NCBI RefSeq assembly: GCF_000802385.1 | Contig: NZ_JTDN01000002.1 | Location: forward strand, 496,001-560,000 | Reading direction: 5' to 3' | DNA: 64,000 bases | Origin: Croceibacterium mercuriale | Lineage (GTDB): Bacteria > Pseudomonadota > Alphaproteobacteria > Sphingomonadales > Sphingomonadaceae | In this document: positions 6,935-14,561 of the stretch, one piece after another | Position numbering within the stretch: position 1 is the first letter of the stretch | How the letters are laid out: each line of letters starts with the position of its first letter | Position numbers and translations under genes: made by a program | Notes under the pieces: generated by a model | The model's database searches: none | What the model saw: the letters and a program-made list of their open reading frames with translations, nothing else | Told to the model about the DNA's origin: nothing

Positions 6935-9763
6935 ATGAACACGCAGGATTTCACGGGCAAGCTGAAGATCGCGCTGCTGGCAGGCGGGGCGATCATCCTG
7001 CCCGCATCGGCAATGGCGCAGCAGGGTACCGCAACCGCCGACGGGGCGGTCACGCAGGGCGATCTGGCCGGCCAGATCGACACGGCGCCTGGCGACGAGA
7101 TCGTCGTCACCGGCTTCCGCCAGTCGCTGGACGCGGCCATCGCCGCGAAGCGCAACTCGGCCAGCCAGGTGGACGTGATCGTGGCGGAGGACATCGCCAA
7201 GTTCCCGGATACCAATCTGGCCGAATCGCTGCAGCGCGTGCCGGGCGTCTCGATCCAGCGCGAAGCCGGCGAAGGCCGCGCCATCACCGTGCGCGGCCTG
7301 GGACAGCAGTTCACCCGCGTGCGCGTCAACGGGATGGAGGCGGTCGCCACTTCCACCTCCGACGCTTCCGCCAACCGTGAGCGTGGCTTCGACTTCAACG
7401 TGTTCGCCGCCGAGCTGTTCAGTTCGCTGGTGGTGCACAAGACGGCTGAGGCTTCGCTGGATGAAGGCTCGCTGGGTGCGGTGGTCGATCTCAACACCGG
7501 CAACCCGCTGGCGCTGGACGCAGGCTTCAGCGCGGTTGCGTCCGCGCAGGTCCGCTACAACGATCTCAGCGAAGATGCCGGACCGCGCCTGGCCGGCCTG
7601 CTGGGCTGGACCAACGATGACGGCACCTTCGGCGTCAGCGTCTCCGCCGCCTACTCGCAGTACAAGACCAGCGAGCTGGGCAACAATTCCGTGCGCTGGA
7701 CGCAAGGGGCGTTCCGCTCAGTCAGCGGCACCTCGTGCTTCACCGGCACCACCTACACCCCGAACAGCGCCTGCAACGCGGTCGGCCTGGCCTTCCACCC
7801 GCGCATCCCGCGCTACGGCGCGGTGGAGCATGACCGCGAGCGGCTGGGCCTGACCGGCTCCGTCCAGTGGGCGCCGACCGACCGGACCAAGCTGTCGATC
7901 GACGGCCTGTATTCCACCTTCAAGGCCAGCCGCGACGAATATTGGGGCGAGCTGCTGTTCCGCACCAACGAGCGGTCGATCGACGTGGTCGATTACCAGA
8001 TCGACGCGGACAACAACCTGATCTCCGGCACGTTCAACAATGCCTGGGTGCGCACCGAACGCTATTCGCGCGAGAGCGAGACCAAGTTCCACCAGCTGTC
8101 CGGCCGGCTGGAGCACGAGTTCAGCGACCGGGTGAAGATCGACCTGCTGGGCGGTTTCTCCAAGTCAGAAGCGCCGATCACGCGTGAAGCCACGCTGATC
8201 TTCGACGATCGCGACTTCAACGGCTACAGCTACGATTACAGCGACATGGACAGCCCGCAGCTCAGCTTCGGGACCAACGGGATCAGCGATCCCGCGCAGT
8301 TCCAGCTGGCGGAGTTCCGCAACCGGCCGTCGGACACGACCAACAAGTTCAAGACCGTATCCGGCAATATCGACTGGCAGGCGACGGACGAGCTGAACTT
8401 CGAGATCGGCGGCGTGTATCGCCAGTTCGATTTCGACACGATCGGCTACCGCGCGGACAGCACCTATTGCGTCGCCTTCACCTGCCGTCCGGGTCAGTAC
8501 GGCCTGCCCGTGACCGGCGCGATTTCCGAGCTGTTCGAGCTGGGCAATGCCGGACAGCCCGCCGGCAACACCAACCAGTGGGTCGTGCCGCTGCTGGGCC
8601 CGGCTGCCGATGCCGTCGGCCTGTTCGAGCTCAATCCGGCCGCCTTCCCGGGCGACACCCGCTCCGTGACGGAGAAGACCACCGGCGGCTATGTCCAGGC
8701 GAACTGGGACAGCGACTTCTTCGGCCTGCGCTTCACCGGCAATCTGGGCCTGCGCTATGTCCGCACGGACCAGTCCTCCACCGGCTTCGTCGGCACGTCG
8801 GAAGTGACGGTGGAACGCGATTATGACGATTTCCTGCCGGCGCTAAACGTCAACCTGTTCGTGACCGACGATGTCATCCTGCGCGGCGCAATGAGCCGGG
8901 TGATCACCCGTCCGTCGCTGGGCGGCCTGACGCCGGGTGGTTCGATCGATCCGTTCAACTTCCGCATCACCACCGGCAATCCGTTCCTGGATCCGTTCCG
9001 TGCCTGGGCCTATGATGCGGCGGTGGAATGGTACTTCGCCCCCGGGGCGCTGGCGTCCGTGGCAGTCTTCTCGAAGGAGATCGACAACTTCCCGATCGCG
9101 GGCAGCCAGCAGGGCACCTTTGCCGACAGCCAGCTGCCGACATCCCTGCTGACGCCGGGTACCCCGTTGTACGAAGCGATCGTGGGCGGAACCAACCCGG
9201 GCGTGCCGATCGAGTATCGCACGCAGGTCAACAATCCGGGCGGCAGCCTGCGCGGTGTCGAATTCTCGCTGAACCTGCCCTTCAGCACCTTCACCGACAG
9301 CACCTTCCTTGGCGGGTTCGGCCTGCTGGGCAACGTGACCCTGATCGACAGCAATGTGGAATATACCGTCCCGCTGCCGGGCACCGGGCTGGACCGGAGT
9401 GGCAACCCCACCGGCGCATCCGACGTGTTCGAGCGTCCGCTGCTCGACATGGCGAAGCGCGCGGCGAACGGCACGCTATACTGGGAGAACGACAAGTTCT
9501 CCGTCCGTACATCGCTCGCCTGGCGCGACGAGTACATCGACGGCATCAGCGGCAACCGCAACGTGTTCGAGGGTTTCGAGGACATCCTGAACGTCGACGC
9601 CTCGATCCGCTACAACGTGACGGAGCAGCTGTCCGTCACGCTGGAAGGCACCAACCTGACCGATGCGGCGCGCAAGCGCTGGGTCGATGACTTCGCGCGG
9701 CGCGGTTACGAGAACAACCGCTTCGGCCGCATCATCATGGCCGGCGTGCGCGTGCAGCTGTGA
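6935..9763 (+). CDS. TonB-dependent outer-membrane receptor (carbohydrate type)
   Basis: A 942-residue TonB-dependent receptor. After a signal peptide (cleavage near residue 28, AMAQ) come a TonB box (EIVVTG, about residues 54-59) and a plug domain with the pattern DIAKFPDTNLAESLQRVPG and RGLGQQFTRVRVNG. This is typical of the Xanthomonas/Caulobacter TonB-receptor subfamily tied to plant glycans. The beta-barrel ends with an aromatic-free VRVQL strand, after GTNLTDAARKRW. It probably imports oligosaccharides released by the linked GH43 and esterases; the glycan is unknown. ATG 6935 is chosen because GGGGA lies about 8 bases upstream; ATG 6926 is possible. Operator copy 3 lies 100 bases upstream. 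The next gene overlaps the stop codon. Confidence 0.93.
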   Translation: MNTQDFTGKLKIALLAGGAIILPASAMAQQGTATADGAVTQGDLAGQIDTAPGDEIVVTGFRQSLDAAIAAKRNSASQVDVIVAEDIAKFPDTNLAESLQRVPGVSIQREAGEGRAITVRGLGQQFTRVRVNGMEAVATSTSDASANRERGFDFNVFAAELFSSLVVHKTAEASLDEGSLGAVVDLNTGNPLALDAGFSAVASAQVRYNDLSEDAGPRLAGLLGWTNDDGTFGVSVSAAYSQYKTSELGNNSVRWTQGAFRSVSGTSCFTGTTYTPNSACNAVGLAFHPRIPRYGAVEHDRERLGLTGSVQWAPTDRTKLSIDGLYSTFKASRDEYWGELLFRTNERSIDVVDYQIDADNNLISGTFNNAWVRTERYSRESETKFHQLSGRLEHEFSDRVKIDLLGGFSKSEAPITREATLIFDDRDFNGYSYDYSDMDSPQLSFGTNGISDPAQFQLAEFRNRPSDTTNKFKTVSGNIDWQATDELNFEIGGVYRQFDFDTIGYRADSTYCVAFTCRPGQYGLPVTGAISELFELGNAGQPAGNTNQWVVPLLGPAADAVGLFELNPAAFPGDTRSVTEKTTGGYVQANWDSDFFGLRFTGNLGLRYVRTDQSSTGFVGTSEVTVERDYDDFLPALNVNLFVTDDVILRGAMSRVITRPSLGGLTPGGSIDPFNFRITTGNPFLDPFRAWAYDAAVEWYFAPGALASVAVFSKEIDNFPIAGSQQGTFADSQLPTSLLTPGTPLYEAIVGGTNPGVPIEYRTQVNNPGGSLRGVEFSLNLPFSTFTDSTFLGGFGLLGNVTLIDSNVEYTVPLPGTGLDRSGNPTGASDVFERPLLDMAKRAANGTLYWENDKFSVRTSLAWRDEYIDGISGNRNVFEGFEDILNVDASIRYNVTEQLSVTLEGTNLTDAARKRWVDDFARRGYENNRFGRIIMAGVRVQL

Positions 9764-10764
9764 CGGGGCTGGACCGGCGATCGCTGCTGGCCGCGGGGGT
9801 AGCCCTGTCGGCCGGCCTCGCCACCGGCGCGGCGCGGGGGCAGACTGCGCCCCCGTCCGGCACCGGCGCGCCCGCGGGCCTGCCGGACCCGGCGGAGGTG
9901 ATCGACCTGTGGCCTGCCGGGGCGCCCGGCGCACCGGCGCAGCTGCCGGTGGAGGCAGTGACGCAGCGTTCGACCGACCCTGCGATCGGCGACCGGTCGG
10001 TGCAGGGCATCGCCGTCCCGCGCATGGTGGTGTTCCGCCCCGCGCAGCCGAACGGTGCCGCCATGCTGGTGACGCCGGGCGGCGGCTACCGCCTGGTGGT
10101 GGTGGACAAGGAAGGTTACGAGCTCGCCCGCTGGATGACGGAACGCGGCTTCACCGTGTTCGTGCTGTTCTACCGATTGCCGGGTGAAGGCTGGGCCAAC
10201 CGCGCGGATGTGCCGCTGGCCGATGCACAGCGCGCCATGCGCCTGATCCGCCATCGCGCGGCCGAGTACGGCATCGACCCCGAACGGGTGGGTGCGATGG
10301 GCTTTTCCGCCGGCGGCCATGTCTGCGCCGACCTGTCCACCCGCTTTGCCCACCAAGCCTATACCCCGGTCGATGCAGCGGACCAGCTGTCCGCCCGGCC
10401 ATGCGCCTCGGCGCCGATCTACCCGGTCATCTCCATGGACGCCGACATCGCCCATGCCGGGTCCCGCGATCTGCTGCTCGGCCCCGCTCCCTCGCCGGAG
10501 CTGGAGGCGGCGCATTCGCCCGACCGCAACGTGCCGGCCGATGCCCCGCCCTTCTTCCTGCTCCATGCGGAGGATGATGGCGCCGTGCCCGTGGCCAACA
10601 CGCTGCGGCTGCGCGAGGCGCTGAAGGCGCAGGGGCTGCGGGTGGAAACGCATCTGTTCGAAGTTGGCGGCCATGGCTTCGGCCTGCGCAACACCATCGG
10701 CAAGCCGGTGGAGATCTGGCCCGAATTGTGGCGTGCCTGGGCGCGCACGACCCCGCTGGGGTGA
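9760..10764 (+). CDS. Exported alpha/beta hydrolase, probable carbohydrate esterase
   Basis: A 334-residue alpha/beta hydrolase with an N-terminal export signal (DRRSLLAAGVALSAG, cleavage near residue 28). The oxyanion/early strand is MLVTPGGGYRLVV, the nucleophile elbow is GFSAGGHVCADL, and the acid and His lie in HAEDDGAVP and GGHGFGL. Proteins of this shape are often annotated as acetylxylan esterase or endoxylanase-like hydrolases (BD-FAE type). The start is GTG 9760, overlapping the receptor stop codon, so it is translationally coupled to the receptor. With the GH43 16 bases downstream it probably deacylates side chains of imported or surface glycans, by inference. Confidence 0.85.
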   Translation: MTGLDRRSLLAAGVALSAGLATGAARGQTAPPSGTGAPAGLPDPAEVIDLWPAGAPGAPAQLPVEAVTQRSTDPAIGDRSVQGIAVPRMVVFRPAQPNGAAMLVTPGGGYRLVVVDKEGYELARWMTERGFTVFVLFYRLPGEGWANRADVPLADAQRAMRLIRHRAAEYGIDPERVGAMGFSAGGHVCADLSTRFAHQAYTPVDAADQLSARPCASAPIYPVISMDADIAHAGSRDLLLGPAPSPELEAAHSPDRNVPADAPPFFLLHAEDDGAVPVANTLRLREALKAQGLRVETHLFEVGGHGFGLRNTIGKPVEIWPELWRAWARTTPLG

Positions 10765-10779
10765 TGAGGAGAACCGAGC

Positions 10780-12393
10780 ATGCAGACTGATCGCCGCACC
10801 CTGTTCGTCGGTACCGCCGCGACCGGCCTGACCGCATTGGCGCTGGCCGGTATTGCGCGCGCAGCCACCGATGCGCCATCCGCGCCGCCGGTGCCCTACC
10901 GCCGCGGGTTCGACAATCAGCGCGTGTCCGATCTTGGCAATGGCAGCTTCCTCAATCCGCTGATCTCGGGCGATCGGCCGGACCCGGCAATCCTGCAGGA
11001 TGGGGAGGATTACTACATGACCTTCTCCACCTTCGATGCCTATCCCGGCCTGACCATCTGGCATTCGCGCGACCTGGTGAACTGGCGCCCGCTGAACGCC
11101 GCGCTGACCCGCAATATCGGGTCCGTCTGGGCACCGTCCCTGCACAAGGACAATGGCCGCTACCTGCTCTACATCCCTGTGAAGGCGCAGCCGCAGAACG
11201 ACACGTTCGTGACCTGGGCCGAGAATATCGAAGGCCCGTGGAGCGATCCGGTGCCGCTCGGCCTGCCGAACCATATCGACCCCTGCCATGCCGTGGGCGA
11301 GGATGGCAGCAAGTGGCTGTTCCTCTCGGGCGGCGACCGCGTCCGCCTGGCAGACGACAACCTCTCGCTCGCCGGACCGGTGGAGCATGTCTACGATCCG
11401 TGGCGCTACCCGTCCGACTGGGTGGTCGAAGGGTTTGCGCCGGAAGGGCCGAAGATCCACCGCGTGGGCGACTGGTTCTACATGATCACCGCAGTCGGCG
11501 GCACCGCCGGGCCGCCGACCGGGCACATGGTCATCGCCGCGCGCTCCCGCTCGATCAACGGCCCGTGGGAGCATCACCCGAACAACCCGCTCGTCCGCAC
11601 GACCTCGTCGGACGAGGCGTGGTGGTCACGCGGCCATGCCAGCCTGGTGCAGGCACCGGACAAAAGCTGGTGGTCGGTCTATCACGGGTTCGAGAACGGG
11701 TTCTGGACGCTGGGGCGGCAATGCCTGATGGATCCCGTCACCTTCACCGATGATGGCTGGTTCCACATGACTGGCGGCGACCTGTCGCAGCCGATCGCCA
11801 AGCCGGACGGCGGCACGGCGCAGCCGCACGGCATGGCGTTGTCGGACGATTTCTCGCAACCGCTGGCGCTGGGCAGCAAATGGGCGTTTTTCCGTCCTGG
11901 CCCGGACGAGAACCAGCGCATCCGCGTGGCCGACAAGGTGCTGCACCTGGCCGGCAAGGGGGAGGCGCCCTCCACCGGGTCGCCGCTGCTGATTACCGCG
12001 GGCGACACCCGCTATACCTTCGAATGCGACATCGAATGTGCGCCGGGGGGCCGCGCCGGGCTGATCCTGTTCTACGACGACAAGCTCTATGCCGGGCTGG
12101 GCTTCGACGGGGAACGCTTCGTCACGCACCAGTACGGGATCGAGCGTGGCCGGCCGGCAAACCCGCATGGGCGGCGGATGCGTCTGCGCGTCACCAATGA
12201 TGCGCACATCGTCACCTTCGACACCAGTGGTGACGGCGGGAAGACGTGGACCCGGTTCGACCGGGGCATGGAAGTGTCCGGCTACCACCACAATGTGCGT
12301 GGCGGCTTCCTGATGCTGCGTCCCGGCCTGTATGCAGCCGGCCCGGGCGAAGCGAAGTTCCGCGATTTCCGCTTCACCGCGCTGGACGCCTGA
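10780..12393 (+). CDS. Exported GH43 glycosidase with C-terminal beta-sandwich
   Basis: A 537-residue protein with a twin-arginine-like leader (TDRRTLFVG, cleavage near residue 28 to 30). The five-bladed propeller of GH43 occupies about residues 55-350: GDRPDPAIL holds the catalytic base Asp, SVWAPSLH and NHIDPC follow, and WVVEGFAPEGPK contains the probable general-acid Glu. A concanavalin-like C-terminal domain (about 355-537) begins DDFSQPLAL. Such enzymes usually cut beta-xylosides or alpha-arabinofuranosides. Which of these it does cannot be decided here. A GAGGAGAA ribosome site precedes the ATG. It is the last gene of the receptor operon, followed by a strong hairpin. Confidence 0.88.
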   Translation: MQTDRRTLFVGTAATGLTALALAGIARAATDAPSAPPVPYRRGFDNQRVSDLGNGSFLNPLISGDRPDPAILQDGEDYYMTFSTFDAYPGLTIWHSRDLVNWRPLNAALTRNIGSVWAPSLHKDNGRYLLYIPVKAQPQNDTFVTWAENIEGPWSDPVPLGLPNHIDPCHAVGEDGSKWLFLSGGDRVRLADDNLSLAGPVEHVYDPWRYPSDWVVEGFAPEGPKIHRVGDWFYMITAVGGTAGPPTGHMVIAARSRSINGPWEHHPNNPLVRTTSSDEAWWSRGHASLVQAPDKSWWSVYHGFENGFWTLGRQCLMDPVTFTDDGWFHMTGGDLSQPIAKPDGGTAQPHGMALSDDFSQPLALGSKWAFFRPGPDENQRIRVADKVLHLAGKGEAPSTGSPLLITAGDTRYTFECDIECAPGGRAGLILFYDDKLYAGLGFDGERFVTHQYGIERGRPANPHGRRMRLRVTNDAHIVTFDTSGDGGKTWTRFDRGMEVSGYHHNVRGGFLMLRPGLYAAGPGEAKFRDFRFTALDA

Positions 12394-12402
12394 CGCCGAT
12401 CG

Positions 12403-12437
12403 CGACCCGGCGCCGCCACGATGGCGGCGCCGGGTCG
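12403..12437. terminator. Perfect 16-bp hairpin between convergent genes
   Basis: Arms 12403-12418 and 12422-12437 are exact reverse complements, very GC-rich, with a 3-base loop. It lies between the ends of the GH43 gene and the opposing DUF3072 gene and can serve both strands. No T-tract follows, so it is either an atypical terminator or a 3'-end stabiliser. Confidence 0.6.
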
Positions 12438-12444
12438 GACAGCC

Positions 12445-12678
12445 TTACTGGCCGCGGCCAGTCTCTTCCTGCAACGCGTCGATCCGCTTGGATGCCTCGG
12501 CCTTGGTCAGGTCGGTGGCGTAGTCCTCGTCCTTGCCGGCCTCTTCGCTCAGCGTCTTGAGATAGCTGGCCTGTGCACCGGTCATCGGCTCGTCGCCGGT
12601 GGTCCAGTTGTCGGGATCCTTCTGCGCGTTGGACACCGGGTGGGCCTTGGGGTTCTGGTCAGGGGTCTCGACAGTCAT
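12445..12678 (-). CDS. DUF3072 family protein
   Basis: A 77-residue hydrophilic protein. The core MTGAQASYLKTLSEEAG, then LTKAEASKRIDALQ, matches the small DUF3072 family, whose function is unknown. The start at ATG 12678 has AGAGGAG about 8 bases upstream; an upstream ATG at 12714 lacks this. It is convergent with the GH43 gene and divergent from the DUF3667 gene. Confidence 0.8.
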   Translation of the reverse strand: MTVETPDQNPKAHPVSNAQKDPDNWTTGDEPMTGAQASYLKTLSEEAGKDEDYATDLTKAEASKRIDALQEETGRGQ

Positions 12679-12789
12679 GGTGCAATGCTCCTCTGGCAGG
12701 CTCAACGCCGGCACGGCAACTGCGTTCCACCTCTGTTCCGCTCGACAAGCAGGCGGCCGCCTCTATCATGCCGGGCGGGGGGTCGGCAC

Positions 12790-13797
12790 ATGAGCGACGG
12801 CGAACAGGCGGGCGGCACGGATGGCGGGCACACGCATGAAGGCGCCTGCCTGAACTGCGGCACGGCGCTGATCGGCGCGCATTGCCATGCCTGCGGGCAG
12901 CAGGCGCATCTGCACCGCACCGCAGGCGCCTTCCTGCATGACCTGCTGCATGGCGCGCTGCATTTCGAAGGGCGCACCTGGACGACCCTGCCGATGCTGC
13001 TGCGCCGGCCGGGCCAGCTGACCCGCCGCTACATCGACGGGGAACGCACCCGCTTCGTGTCGCCGATGGGGCTGTTCCTGTTCACCATCTTCATCATGTT
13101 CGCCTTCTTCCAGATCGCCGGCATCGGTCCGCCGGCCGACCTGTCGATGCCGGACGAGGTGCAGGCCGGCGTCGCCGATGTCCGGCAACGGGCCCAGGCG
13201 GACCGGGCGGACGCGGCGCGCGATCTGACCTCCATGCCGGCGAACGATCCCGACCATGCCGCCTTGCAGGAACGGGTGGTGCAGCTGGACCGCACGATCG
13301 GGGCGCTGACCGTGGCGCAGGCGAACGCCGACCCGGTGGAGCGGCTGGCAGATGTGCATACCGGCTGGCAACGGCTGGATCACGGGATCGAGAAGGCCCG
13401 CAAGAACCCGGGCCTGGCGCTCTACAAGCTGCAGTCCAACAGCTACAAGTTCAGCTGGCTGCTGATCCCGCTGTCGATCCCCTTCGTGGCGCTGCTGTTC
13501 GCCTGGCGCCGCCGCTTCGGCCTGTACGATCACGCGGTGTTCGTCACCTATTCGCTGTCCTTCATGTCGCTGCTGTTCGTGGTACTGACGCTGCTCGGCT
13601 TTGCCGGGGTGCCGACCGGCGGGCTGATCATGGGCGGCATCGCGGTAGCGGTGTGGCACATCGCGACGCAGCTGCGCCACGCCTATGGCCTGTCACGTCT
13701 GTCCGCGCTGTGGCGCACCGTGGCGCTGACCGTCTTCATCCAGGTGATCGTCAGCCTGTTCGTCAGCCTGCTGCTGGTCATGGGGCTGATGGGCTGA
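12790..13797 (+). CDS. DUF3667-type membrane protein with N-terminal zinc ribbon
   Basis: A 335-residue protein. The N-terminus has a zinc-ribbon-like set of cysteines (CLNCGTALIGAHCHACGQQ, about residues 18-36), followed by HDLLHGALHFEGRTWTTLPMLLRRPG and RYIDGERTRFVSPMGLFLF, the hallmarks of DUF3667. Hydrophobic segments follow at about residues 95-112 and in the C-terminal third (four likely helices), separated by a charged Ala-rich stretch. The function is unknown. The start at ATG 12790 was chosen because the domain begins right after it; a frame to 12421 is antisense to DUF3072. Confidence 0.82.
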   Translation: MSDGEQAGGTDGGHTHEGACLNCGTALIGAHCHACGQQAHLHRTAGAFLHDLLHGALHFEGRTWTTLPMLLRRPGQLTRRYIDGERTRFVSPMGLFLFTIFIMFAFFQIAGIGPPADLSMPDEVQAGVADVRQRAQADRADAARDLTSMPANDPDHAALQERVVQLDRTIGALTVAQANADPVERLADVHTGWQRLDHGIEKARKNPGLALYKLQSNSYKFSWLLIPLSIPFVALLFAWRRRFGLYDHAVFVTYSLSFMSLLFVVLTLLGFAGVPTGGLIMGGIAVAVWHIATQLRHAYGLSRLSALWRTVALTVFIQVIVSLFVSLLLVMGLMG

Positions 13798-13804
13798 GCA
13801 GCCC

Positions 13805-14314
13805 TCAGTCGCTGCCGAAGGCCGAACATGCGGGATCGAGCGCCACCACCTGCCGGCGCAGCGCCGCGCGGGCCAGCCGCTCTACCTCCACCCGGCGGCG
13901 GGCGGCGTTCAGCGGGTGGCTGGGCGCCGGGCGCACGATCTCCGCATCGTAGCCGTCCGCCACGATGATGCCGCAACAATCGGGGCGGTAGTCGGCGCCT
14001 TCCAGCACCGACCGGTCCAGTTCGGGCGGCAGGCCCCAGTAGAACCGGTCGCAGAAATCCAGATAGTCGGGCCATTTGCCGTCACCCAGCAGATCGCTGC
14101 GCGCGGTCTTGATCTCCACGATCACGATCCGCCCCTTGGCATCCACCCCCATCAGGTCCGCCCGGCGATTGTTGCGCAGCGGCATTTCGGCAATGGCCCA
14201 GATGTCATTGCGGGCGAACAGCCGGCAGATCCCCCGCGCCACGGCACGCGATCGCCGCTCCCTTTCCAGCAGGGCGGCAGCGTCATCGGCGGGCAGCAGC
14301 AGGGAGTCGCTCAT
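13805..14314 (-). CDS. mmcB: MmcB-type DNA repair protein
   Basis: A 169-residue protein of the MmcB (DUF1052) family. In Caulobacter this family is a CtrA-dependent factor needed for mutagenic repair of mitomycin C damage. Visible marks are ICRLFARNDIWAIAEMPLRNNRRADLMGVDAKGRIVIVEIKTARSDLLGDGKW. The order D, then E-x-K, resembles a PD-(D/E)xK nuclease fold. The start at ATG 14314 gives the usual length; ATG 14353 would add 13 residues. It is convergent with the DUF3667 gene, with seven bases between the stop codons. Confidence 0.85.
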   Translation of the reverse strand: MSDSLLLPADDAAALLERERRSRAVARGICRLFARNDIWAIAEMPLRNNRRADLMGVDAKGRIVIVEIKTARSDLLGDGKWPDYLDFCDRFYWGLPPELDRSVLEGADYRPDCCGIIVADGYDAEIVRPAPSHPLNAARRRVEVERLARAALRRQVVALDPACSAFGSD

Positions 14315-14417
14315 GACCCCGTGCTGGAACGGATCAGGAACGAGGTCAAGCATCCGCGATGCGGCGACGATTGCATTTGACCCTGCCGCCCCCTGCGATG
14401 TAGAGGCACGCCCCTAC

Positions 14418-14494
14418 GCACCCGTAGCTCAGCTGGATAGAGTACTGCCCTCCGAAGGCAGGGGTCACAGGTTCGAATCCTGTCGGGTGCACCA
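14418..14494 (+). tRNA. tRNA-Arg (anticodon CCG)
   Basis: A 77-base cloverleaf. The acceptor arms GCACCCG and CGGGTGC pair fully, the anticodon stem CTGCC/GGCAG encloses the loop CTCCGAA with anticodon CCG (reads CGG), and the T-arm contains GGTTCGAATCC. The CCA end is encoded (14492-14494). No integrase or direct repeat of the tRNA end was seen nearby, so there is no sign of an element inserted here. Confidence 0.97.
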
Positions 14495-14561
14495 CCTTCC
14501 ATCACATCGACGCGCGATCCGGCCTCCCGGAGCGAACCCGTGTCCGCCCCGGGCGCCCCGA

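Noticed and set aside
14418-14494. tRNA-Arg as a possible attachment site for an integrated element
   Set aside because: No integrase, no repeat of the tRNA 3' end and no composition break was seen around it.
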